From positions 1 to 64,000 of the forward strand of contig JAANDG010000037.1 in assembly GCA_036852015.1 (NCBI GenBank): 64,000 nucleotides of DNA. Reading direction: 5' to 3'. The notes beneath the pieces were generated by a model. That model was not told the DNA's origin, searched no databases, and saw only the letters and a program-made list of their open reading frames with translations. The DNA comes from Pelodera strongyloides. Lineage: Eukaryota > Nematoda > Chromadorea > Rhabditida > Rhabditidae. Within the stretch, counting starts at the first letter, position 1. Every line of letters starts with the position of its first letter. A program made the translations under genes and the position numbers. Below are positions 1-9,204 of this stretch, one piece after another.

Positions 1-62
1 AATGAACGAAAGGAAACCAGCTGCCGAAGAATAATTTCACATAATTAAAAGTAGCCTTTTAG

Positions 63-585
63 CCGACGACGAGTTTCGTTCCCACTGATAACCACGTGGA
101 TTCCGGATTGGGAACGGAGGAAGCGGAATCGAACACGGAAAGAGCGGAATCAACGAATACACTAGAAGAACCACAACAAGGAGCGGAGAACCAAGAGTTA
201 GTCAATATTATACGTTTATTTATGAAAACTAAATAGAAAAATGTAGAAAAATGTACCGCCTTATACTCTTTTGTTCGTGTTCTCAAAATTCTTCCTCTAT
301 TACATTCTTTAGATATTTTAATCAATTCGTCTTCAAACAATTTTAGGAATATTTTTATAGTATTCGTTAATTTAGAGTATTCAACGATCCAATTCCACTG
401 ACCACTCTCAGTGCAGAGAATACTCCAACGGACCTAGCTCCCCGTCCCTTCAACGTCCGTCCCCGTACCAGTTCCGCCACCCGGCCGTTGACGGGAGTAT
501 TCCGACGGGCACCTCTACCCCGTCCTATTACCCCACCAGACGAAGTTATTATAGAACAATCATTACCGCCTTCCGCCAAATATAA
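63..585 (+). CDS. possible 3' end of an unrecognised gene (5' end outside window)
   Basis: Candidate exons 63-200 and 376-585. The first follows a TTTTAG acceptor and encodes an acidic Glu/Thr/Asn-rich segment; the second follows TTTAG and encodes a Ser/Pro/Tyr-rich tail ending in TAA at 583-585. Both are phase 0, so they join without a frameshift. The donor (GTCAAT) is weak. No domain is recognised and composition is low-complexity. The opposite strand is also open over much of this interval, so strand assignment is tentative. Confidence 0.35.
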
Positions 586-1475
586 AACAAATAAAGTAGC
601 ACCAGAAAATTGAAAAACTATAATTTTTTTTTAATTTAATACTCTCTTTACGACAAAGGTAGCTCATAGGTAACACCCTGAGAAGTATGTGAAAAAGCGC
701 ACCATGTCTGTACTGACTATATCTTCTTTGTAAGAAGTTTATACTTACAATTAATTAGGTTAGGACTCGTATAGGAACAAAATTATTGCATATATGAACG
801 GGTCTATGCACGTGTCAAGAAATAAAACCATACTTATTATATAGTTTTATTATATTTACGAACAAAATGTGACTAACGGGTTGCTATTATTTTTTGTTGT
901 TGTTGCAGGAACTTTTAGCAGGGGTAAAAATAAAATAGAGCTACATAGTTATAGATAACATGACTATGATCTCATTTTGCTCCATTTTTCTTTGTATGTA
1001 ACTGGTTTAGGAATATGATATGACAGTATGAAATAAGATTGGGATCTCATAGAAGAAGCCTTTATGTTATAAATAAGATTTTTATTTTATTTTTTGTTAC
1101 TTTTTGCTGTTGTCTCTTGTTAGAGACTCTTATGTTTAATATTAATTACCTTTATACAAGGCTGCAGGTGCCTATTTCCGTTTCAATGAATTTTCATCCC
1201 AGAGTACAATTTTGTAAAAAGAATATGTTCTGTTAGTAAGGTTTGTTCACCGTCGTGTTCGAGTAAAAATCTTGCATTCATACCTAAGTTTGAATTCTTT
1301 ATAAGTACTACTGTTCAGTATTATTAACAATGCAAAACGTTGCACACAAGCACGGGGCACGGGTCACTTACGTTTATCGGGTATAACAAAGTGAGCAGTA
1401 CCAGGACTCCATATATCAACGGGCAAAGGGGTTGTCATGTCGCTGCCTCAAGCAAGAGAAGCGCGGGCATTGCGG
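586..1475. other. AT-rich intergenic stretch, no gene seen
   Basis: Short open frames here lack plausible splice structure or protein-like composition. Nothing recognisable apart from the repeat that follows. Confidence 0.5.
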
Positions 1476-1568
1476 CTCACAGGTTCGACTCCTGCCGCAG
1501 CGCAGGCACTGCGGCTCAACGGTTCGACTCCTGCCGGCACTGCGGCTTGTCGGTTCGACTACTGCCCC
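1476..1568 (+). repeat. tandem unit with three tRNA B-box-like motifs
   Basis: GGTTCGACTCC-type motifs occur at about 1482, 1521 and 1552 (the third reads GGTTCGACTAC), each inside a GC-rich unit of the form GCACTGCGGCT..GGTTCGACTCCTGCC. The motif matches the internal B box of RNA polymerase III tRNA promoters (known consensus). No A box or tRNA cloverleaf is seen, so this looks like a tRNA-derived satellite, not a tRNA gene. Confidence 0.55.
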
Positions 1569-1848
1569 GGACAGGCCAAGCCTTCTCATTAGAGTACATT
1601 GGTAGCAAGTAGCATTTCAGTTGCGGTGGAAAAGGGTGCTCAATCGCTATCCTTGGCCAGGAAGAGAAATAACTAAAACAAAAAAACTAAGAGCAGGCCG
1701 GACCGTGTATTTCAGGTACGGGATCCGCGCGGAGTTCAGATCTCTTGCTAAGACGACCTAACCTGTTTTTTTTTATATGTCAACAAGCTTCATATAATTT
1801 GGTGACAATTGTATGAATGAACAAAGATTGATTTATTATGTTAGATGT

Positions 1849-3943
1849 TTATTGCTGAGCTTTCTGGGGAAGTCTCAAGTCCTTGAGGAGTGCCTGCTTG
1901 ATGTCGGCCTTGAGCTGAGGGTTAGAAGCACTAGCCTCCTGGATCTTGTCCTTGGCGCTCTTCAGCTGCTCACGGGCCTAAGATTAATCAATGTCAACTG
2001 ATCATATGTGTCTGCCATAACGACTTCGGGGCTTATGTTTGTTTTTCTATGGATTATCCTGATTGAGACTATGTAAGATCAACTATGTTGCCATTTCTTT
2101 GCTATTCATACCATCATATAGCATACAAACCACCCGTGGAAAGTGACAAAGAATCTATAACATGTTCCAACCTGTTGGATGAATTGAGCCAGCGTGAGGT
2201 CACCGTTATGGAGCAATTCAGCAATTGCGTTGGCTTCATCGTGAATTACCTAGAAAAATTACATTGACGCAAGAACACATGCGAATACTCGATTAATCCC
2301 TTCTGGCCCTAGCCCGAAGACGTCGAGCAATTTGTCATCTGGAACTCGTCGCCTTTGCTCTGGACCTCTGCGGAACATGTCATAAGTAAACGTTGAATCT
2401 GTATTTTCACCCTTGAATAAAGGTGCACGCTTTTGAAGCGTAAAACACATTTAAATTTTAATTACGCAAGTTATATGGATCTATTGTACACAGACTTCGT
2501 TTATAGCTAGACATATTTGACCTATGGTTAAATATTGGACTGGCTGATAAGCCCACTGTAATTATTAGCGGCTCGACATGGATGTGCTATACTTATTCTT
2601 ATTCGTTAATTTATCTCACCTCAAAGTCGGCACTGGCGGCGATAGCCTCAACATTGGTGAGCAGTTGAGCTCTGTTGAAGTCCATCGAGTCGGTGATTTG
2701 GGAAAGCTTAGCGCTCTAAAAAAATTTAAACATAATAACCTTGCCAAATCCAGCTTTAGGTAAAACGTTGGTAGCTTTCGCTTTTTGTGGGAATCACAAG
2801 CATACGCGTTTTTTCAGTGGTGAACTCTCCTACTAAACCATCATAATTTCTAGAGCTACTAAAATAGTAATTGGCTGTACAAGTCGTATACAAAAATAAA
2901 GAAAACAAGCGCAAACGATGACTATTGTGCAAATTTGTTTAAATTGAAATGAAGTACAGCGTGTTGTTACGGCAATAAAAAGAAAGTACTGGGTGTTATA
3001 AAAGAATGGAGATAATACCCGGATGATCCAGCTAACCTGTTTATCATGCGGGATTTAAGTAAGCTGTGTGATGCAACCGCTTACTAGGTAAAGTTTGTGT
3101 TCAATGTAGAAACCAAAAAGAGCTATACTCGCTGCGCTCGCTAGCTCAGATAGGAAAGGAAATATAGATGGGAAAACGAGTACAAATAGTAAATAAACCT
3201 TGGGTAGGTACCGTATGTCTCTTTGTCAGGGAAAAAGAAAACAACTTACATCGGTAATCTTCTGCGCGAGAAGTGTTTGCACTTGTTCATGGATGTCATT
3301 CATTGTCTTGTCCTTATTGTCAGAGATAAACTTTTCGATTTCAGGCCTAAATTGAGAGAGATGTTTAAAGCGAAATGCCGGCCGGTTTTTGAAACGCATC
3401 GTGGACAACTGCACATTCTTATGTATTTGTGCGAAGTGGGGGTCTAATTGGAGTCTATTTTTTATGCTAAATTATGCTCATTTGCATATGACGCATAAGA
3501 ATGCTAGTGTACTCGATGCGTTTCAAAAACCAGCCGGTAAAGTCAAATTGGATCTTCGGCTTTTGATTCTTTCATAGATATCTATTGATATTTTTATGGC
3601 AACTTGCACTTTATGGCATTTTTCCTAATAAGTATCATACTATATTATATTCAATGGTTGATGAATAAATAGTATTACTTGATCTTTTGGAAGAATTCTT
3701 CCTTTGAGGAAGCTCCTACAATTGCTTGGCTGATCTCATCATTACCGTCAGTGTCCTGAAAAGAATTTACCAATAATATTATTTTAATAACTGATTAATT
3801 GTGTATTAAAATATTAAAAATGCATTTTTTTTAATAATAAAAAGGAACTTTTGTAAGATTTATGTATTTTACCGTAGTTTTCAACTTACAATTGGCATAG
3901 CCATAGAGCAGGCGACAAGTCCGAGGGCGATGAAAAGTTTCAT
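1849..3943 (-). CDS. SXP/RAL-2-like (ANIS5-type) secreted protein, copy 1
   Basis: Exons in coding order: 3890-3943, 3679-3755, 3250-3346, 2620-2715, 2172-2249, 1849-1977; 176 residues. Starts with a signal peptide (MKLFIALGLVACSMAMPI, the first exon), then an acidic D-rich segment and an amphipathic helical body with QIITD-like and IHEQVQTLLAQKITD-like helices. Family assignment rests on overall resemblance to nematode SXP/RAL-2 (DUF148) proteins: small, secreted, helical, often abundant at the host or environmental surface; function in free-living worms is not settled. A TTTTCAG acceptor lies just before the ATG, so a spliced or trans-spliced leader is likely. Paralogous to the gene at 5282-7139 on the other strand, which lacks four codons in exon 3. 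Introns hold palindromic element copies at 3364 and, in the 5' leader, 4119. Confidence 0.8.
3364..3545. repeat. TTAA palindromic element, family A, copy 1
   Basis: Inverted termini TTTAAAGCGAAATGCCGGCC and, complemented, GATGCGTTTCAAAAACC..GGTAAAG; right end is eroded. Sits in intron 2 of the SXP-like gene, about 18 bp from the exon 3 acceptor. Confidence 0.8.
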
Positions 3944-4118
3944 TTTTTTTACTGAAAATTAGGAAAAAATTATTGTGAAAGGGTTCTTGTTGGAAAGCAA
4001 AAGGTACACTCAATTGATATCTTTTTGACAAAGTTACCAAATTGGTGTGTTTGTTGAAAAAAACACAGGCAGCAAACATATATTGACACGCCAACTTTGA
4101 AAGGGTCAAGACAGAATG

Positions 4119-4306
4119 TTAAAGCGAAATACCGGACGGTTTTTGAAACGCATCGTTTCTCGCGACAGTTGAATTCTCGCGTATTTATGCTAAGTTGCTC
4201 GAATTTAACTCAATTTTTTATTCTAATTTATGTTTATTTGCATACGTTGTATAAAAATGCTGGTCTACTTGATGTGTTCCAAAAACCGGCCGGTATTTCG
4301 CTTTAA
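4119..4306. repeat. TTAA palindromic element, family A, copy 2
   Basis: Complete copy from TTAAAGCGAAATACCGG to the mirror CCGGTATTTCGCTTTAA, with TTAA at both ends. Lies between the TATA box (4458) and the ATG (3943) of the minus-strand SXP-like gene, in the presumed leader intron. Confidence 0.85.
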
Positions 4307-4411
4307 ATTTAAAAGATAGAATGGCTGAACGGCGCTTCAATATTTCCAATTTAATAGTTGTTGCAACTCTATTACAATGTATATAGAAAGCATTCGCTTT
4401 GAAGAGAACCA

Positions 4412-4469
4412 ACTAGGTAGACAAAAAGGTAACTGTGCTCCACACTCCCAGTGGTCTGGTTTTATACCC
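4412..4469 (-). promoter_or_regulatory. TATA box and leader of SXP-like copy 1
   Basis: On the minus strand GGGTATAAAACC (4458-4469) is followed by a segment, GGAGCACAGTTACC..TTTTGTCTACCTA, that recurs downstream of the TATA box of the opposing gene. Shared TATA and leader imply the promoter was duplicated with the gene. Confidence 0.65.
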
Positions 4470-4924
4470 GCACTCCGATGAGTGTACACCGTTAATTCCT
4501 ACACTTTAAAGTAGCCAAATGTGGTTTTTAACAAGCTCCCAGATCACACAATTATATGTACAAATGGGCACAAAACCCAAATTTGAAATAAAAGTTCAAT
4601 ATTCAACATCAATCATAAAACAACACACATTTTTCTATTCCTGGTTTTAAATAATGAGCAAATAAACTTTTAAAGCAGACAACGGAACTGATCAACTAAC
4701 CATGTTTGTTCATCCAGTCAGTGGGGTTTGTGTATTATCTTTGTGCTAAAAAGAGGATGAGCAATCCCAGAAATCAAACCACAAAATAGGAAATACAACC
4801 ATAACTTATTGTGTTTAGTGTAATGCGTCACGAACAATGTCAGAAAAATTGTTTTTGAATGAAAACTGGAAAAAAAAAGTTATTCCAAATCGAACCTTTC
4901 TGATAAGCTACATGATTGAGAACT

Positions 4925-4985
4925 GGGGTATAAAAGCAGAGCATACGGGCTTTGGAGCACAGTTCCAATTTTGTCTGCCTAATTT
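4925..4985 (+). promoter_or_regulatory. TATA box and leader of SXP-like copy 2
   Basis: GGGGTATAAAAGC at 4925-4937, then GGAGCACAGTTCCAATTTTG onward, matching the leader on the opposite strand at 4412-4446. The ATG is 345 bp downstream, behind a TTTCAG acceptor, so a 5' UTR intron is inferred. Confidence 0.65.
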
Positions 4986-5281
4986 AGTAATTTAACCTTT
5001 AACTTGTTAAAGCTAAAACTATATATCATAAGCTAACCATAACTTGTCTGTGTTACTATAAAAGTTCTAAAAGTTGAAAATGCACTTTAGATATTTTATA
5101 TTTTAGTTACATTCATTAGCCGTTAATCGTAACAGTAAGAGTAACAATAAGAAGTGCCAATATAAGATTCCATTCACTCGTAAGTATAATGCATGTACAT
5201 TAAATTTGATGAAATAGGTCCTGTCCATTACTTTGCAAGACAAATCCGTTTTCTCGAAATACTTCAAGATTTCAGAAAGAA

Positions 5282-7139
5282 ATGAAGCTTTTCATCGCCC
5301 TCGGACTTGTCGCCTACTGTCTGGCTCTGCCCATTGTAAGTCTTAGATCACGGTAAAATGATCTATTCTGAAGTGTGCGGTAGGAAACTGCTGCTGGCAA
5401 ACAATGCAAATATAATATTAATTTCAAGGACACCGATGATAATGATGCGATCAACCAAGCAATTATCGGAGCTTCTTCAAAGGAAGAATTCTTCCAACAG
5501 ATCAAGTATTTGTTTTAGTCTCTATTTAGCATCATTGGCCTTGCTATAGTATGCTATAAGGACCTGTGAAAGTGTAATTATTTCTTCTAGCAATAAGGGA
5601 AGAAGCTAGTAACTCAATTTAGGCCAGAAATTGAGAAGCTAATGGGCAAGACAATGAACGAAATACACGATCAATTGAAGACAATGCTAGCACAGAAAAT
5701 TACCGACGTAAGTTCCTCCTTTTTGTTCCTAAGTAAGACATAAGTTACCAAAATTCACACGTAAAGCCAATTACTAGTAGTCCGTAGGCTAGGGCCACCT
5801 GACCACGATCCCCATGCAGATGATATCCCACCAAAAGCCGAAACAACGAAAAGGTTAATTAATCAATTTTAGAGCGATAAGCTTGCTCAAATCACCGACT
5901 CGATGGATTTCAACCAGGCTCAGCTGGTCACCAATGTTGAGGCTATCGCCGCCAGTCCCAGCTTTGAGGTGAGATCTCAGGTTGCGACGGAATTCATATG
6001 CAAATGGAGTAGGCATTCGGTACAGTATCCTTACCTGACAGGTCATATAGTAGGATATAAATACGATTTTTTATTAACAAAAACAATAAAGAAGCCGAAC
6101 CAAGTCACCTGCATTATTGTGCCGTCGACGTTTTTATAGTGCTTTGATATAAAGAAGCAATCAAACTCCAGGTAATCCACTCGGAAGCAAATGCAATTGC
6201 TGAATTGCTCCATAACGGTGACCTCACACTGGCTCAATTCATTCAACAGGTTTGCTGAGTTAAAGGGAGAGGCCCATGAGAAAAAAGCTTTCCTCAATTT
6301 ATTTGTACAGAATGTCCGGAATTTCAGAAATATTACTGTGAAACCCGCATTACTTGAAGCCTAGAACTCACAGAGTTATTCTCCGGCAAACAGTTCGACC
6401 AGGTACCGTAGCCAGAAACAATTTTTGCGCTTTTAGGGCATTGCTGTATTGGAAACGCATCTTTATAAACGTAGGAATGGTCTTTATTAGTTTGACCATT
6501 ATTATGCAGAGGAAGAATGCGAATGAACGGATATAAACCGTAAAAACGAATTTTGACGTTACTGACTACGGTACCTGGCCGAACTGTTTGACGGGGAATA
6601 ATTCGGCGAGTTCTAGGCTTCAAGCAATGCGGTTTTCACGGTAATATTTCTGAAGTACCGGACATTCTGTACAAGTAAATTGAGGAAAGCTTTTTTCTCG
6701 TGGGCCTCTCCCTTTAACACATGACTGCTAAAGAATACATATTTTTATATTAAATAAACAAAAGGTGTGCATCCGAGGATAAAAATTGAAAACGAACATA
6801 TAAACGCAAATGGATGACCATGTTGAAACAGAACAGATGTTGATGAAGAAACTTTCGGACTGTTTGAAAATCATTGTTCATAATGTACATGATGCAATAA
6901 ACACCTAGCAGTCAGGTACTTATTGCACTCGTTTGTGATAATTATTCAAAAAAAATATTAGAAGACTTTTATTATAAGGTGAGCGAAAATGTCATATTGA
7001 CAAATCTTAGGCCCGTGAACAGCTGAAGAGCGCCAAGGACAAGATCCAGGAGACGAGTGCTTCTAACCCTCAGCTCAAGGCTGACATCAAGCAGGCACTC
7101 CTCAAGGACTTGAGACTTCCCCAGGGAACTCAGCAATAA
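5282..7139 (+). CDS. SXP/RAL-2-like (ANIS5-type) secreted protein, copy 2
   Basis: Exons 5282-5335, 5429-5505, 5623-5707, 5873-5968, 6172-6249, 7011-7139; 172 residues. Signal peptide MKLFIALGLVAYCLALPI, then DTDDND acidic start, EFFQQIK, KTMNEIHDQLKTMLAQKITD and ITDSMDFNQAQLVTNVEA helices, and a Lys/Gln-rich C-terminus. Exon lengths match copy 1 except exon 3 (12 nt shorter). The exon 2 acceptor is TTTCAAG and the exon 3 acceptor is TTTAG. AATAAA follows the stop at about 7150. The last intron is enlarged by a 458-bp palindrome starting 10 bp after the donor. Secreted role is inferred from the signal peptide; family-level function is uncertain. Confidence 0.8.
6260..6717. repeat. 458-bp near-perfect palindrome bounded by TTAA, family F
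   Basis: Begins TTAAAGGGAGAGGCCCATGA and ends with the mirror CGTGGGCCTCTCCCTTTAA. The arms remain complementary for roughly 200 bp (for example GGTACCGTAG at 6400 and CTACGGTACC at 6567). No transposase is encoded; a MITE-type, TTAA-targeting element is inferred. Absent from the equivalent intron of the opposite arm. Confidence 0.9.
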
Positions 7140-7348
7140 ACATCTAACACAATAAATCATTGTTCATGCATACACTTGTTTCCAAATTATATGAAGCTTG
7201 TTGACATATAAAAAAACAGGTTAGGCCGTCTTAGCAAGAGATCTGAACTCCGTGAATTTTTTTTGTGTACCTATCAAGAACGCGCAACTAAAGCCAAACA
7301 TTATGCATAGGTTATGTATAGTTGTTGAAGCGTATTCGAACTTGGTAC

Positions 7349-7597
7349 CATCTTATTATATAAAGGAGAAGAGTTTGTTTGTGCACAACGTTTTTTTACG
7401 TTTCAGGCGTTTGGATAAATAGGTCAACTTTTCACAACCCTCCAAAATTAGCGCAAATGAATCTTATCACATGCATTTTGGAATTTACGCTTCAGACGTT
7501 TCATATATGTACGCCCTTTTTCGTGAGTACTTCGGGGAATCGCCTACATTGAATTGGAAAGTCGCCTCTGGCGGCGATAGCCGTCTGGTTCTTCATA
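7349..7597 (-). repeat. dispersed repeat D, inverted copy
   Basis: Reverse complement begins ACCAGACGGCTATCGCCGCC and ends CTCCTTTATATAATAAGAT, the two hallmarks of family D seen also at 16506, 38351 and 51105. A second D-like start lies at 7693-7745. Confidence 0.7.
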
Positions 7598-7811
7598 TTA
7601 GAAGTTCTAGTATAGTCATGTATAGTGACAACTGAATTCCCTTATATGCTCACTGTTCACAACGTTCTCTTTGAACTAATTTATTAATTTACCAGTCGGC
7701 TACCGCCGCCTGAGGCGTCTTTCCAATATTCGCTGATGGTCGCTATGTTTCACTGTGCTATATCTATAAGTAGAGGCAACTCTTTCTCGCAAGAATAGTT
7801 TCCTGGGGAAA

Positions 7812-8292
7812 GAACTTAGTTTCTGTTGACTATATTTCTCCTAAATTGTCTGCAACTTGCTCTACTCTAGGACATCGAAAAAATTGCCAAAGCCTAAAAG
7901 CAGCTTAATATCGCGTGGCTGATACGCCGCAATGTTTCTCTGGGCTATATAAGTTAGGAGGACACATTTCTATCCAAAGAGTCTCCAGTCCTTCTTTTTC
8001 TTTTTGAAACCCATACCAATATTGAACACGGGTTAGAACTTAGTTTTTGTTGACTATATTCCTCCTAAATTGTCTGCAACTTGCTGGACTCTACAATATC
8101 GAAAAAATTTCAAATCCTAAAAAAAGGAATGTGCCTGGATGATACGTCGCAATGTTTCGCTGGGCTATATAAGTTAGAAGCAAACATTTGTCTGAAGGAA
8201 ATGGTTTCACTTTTGTTATTTTCCTTTTGAAACCTACACCAATATCAAACACGGGGATATAACAGTTTCTGTTGACTATATTCCTCCTAAAT
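7812..8292. repeat. two-plus units of a ~225-bp tandem repeat
   Basis: The phrase TTAGTTTCTGTTGACTATAT recurs at about 7817, 8040 and (diverged) 8263, with matching internal text such as GATACGCCGCAATGTTTCTC and GGGCTATATAAGTTAG. Non-coding by frame and composition. Confidence 0.75.
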
Positions 8293-8354
8293 AAGGACCG
8301 GCGCCACGGGGAACATCAAGTTGAGCACACATCGATGCCATTGACAGGGAATTA

Positions 8355-9030
8355 TTATAATTGCGAATATGCTTCTTGAATTGCATGGAACAGGGATCTC
8401 GGCCTACTTGCCGCACAATCGCTCGAACGATACCCCGCAAGCATTCTGTATATGGCAGCCTCTGTAGCGTTCACTGGGCGTTCCGCAGTGGAGGTGCCCT
8501 GCAGTGGGTGTTCTTTGAACTCTATCGCTCGGCATGTACTCCGCGCCCTTTGTGTACATGCAAACTTTTGTGTGGTGCTCATGTGAGCGCTCCACAATGG
8601 CGTTGCACAGCAAGTGCATGTTCTTTGAACATTATCGCTCGGCCGATACTCCGCTTCCTTGGAGTATAATGCAACCTTTTGTGTGGCATTCGTGTGAGCC
8701 ATCCGCAATGGCGTTGGTGAGTATATGCAGTGAGTGTATGCAGTCTGCGAGTGCGTAGCTCAGGGCTGGATTCTCGTAGGTTGCTCAAGGTGAGGATAAT
8801 CTCACGTTGGAAGGCAATGGAAAATTTTTGTAAAATAAGAGTAAATAAAGCATTAGACGAAAAAGCCTGCTTTCAAGTTTTCAAAATTGGTCGTTCTTTG
8901 AGTTTTGTGCCGTGAGTGTTTTTTGAACCCTTTGTGCCGCAGAAACGCCCGAACGATACACCACACATATTCCACATATGCAGCCTTTTTTGGACGTTTG
9001 TGAGAGGGGCGCTCGGGAAGTGAGATGGCT
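8355..9030. repeat. diverged ~110-bp tandem repeat
   Basis: Four to five units, each with TTCTTTGAAC, TATCGCTCGG, ACTCCGC, CTTTTGTGTGG and a TGTGAGCG-like end. A further unit after a short break covers about 8917-9030. Overlapping open frames on both strands in this block are a by-product of the GC-rich repeat, not genes. Confidence 0.7.
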
Positions 9031-9204
9031 CAGTGCACGGGAACGTGAACTACTGAACCAATCCTACAACCTGAGCGTAACGCACATCATCCAAACGTAC
9101 ACTCAAACAAACGCACAAACAAACAAACAAAGCTCCCAACTTTATATAATAAGATTAATTTAATAATAATCATTTATTCTTTCTGAGGTCTGCGCAAATG
9201 TTCT

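Larger units (their letters stand above)
1737..4475 (-). repeat. left arm of a gene-sized inverted duplication
   Basis: The outer edge (GAGTTCAGATCTCTTGC onward, 1737-1800) reappears reverse-complemented at 7188-7254. All six coding exons, the 3' flank and a TATA-box region are matched in the opposite arm (about 4920-7254). Introns differ by palindromic insertions. Confidence 0.8.
4920..7254 (+). repeat. right arm of the inverted SXP-gene duplication
   Basis: Mirror of 1737-4475. The spacer between the arms (about 4475-4920) is AT-rich and shows no gene. Confidence 0.8.

Noticed and set aside
59..579. Minus-strand open frames of 93 and 70 codons
   Set aside because: The plus strand gives exons joined in phase after TTTTAG and TTTAG acceptors; the minus frames are low-complexity and lack compatible splice sites.
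1469..1570. tRNA gene
   Set aside because: B-box-like motifs only; no A box, anticodon stem or acceptor stem pairing.
6333..6623. Open frames on both strands starting MKPRT
   Set aside because: They are mirror translations of the palindromic family F element.
8355..8788. Several overlapping open frames on both strands
   Set aside because: Produced by a GC-rich tandem repeat; no splice sites or conserved composition.
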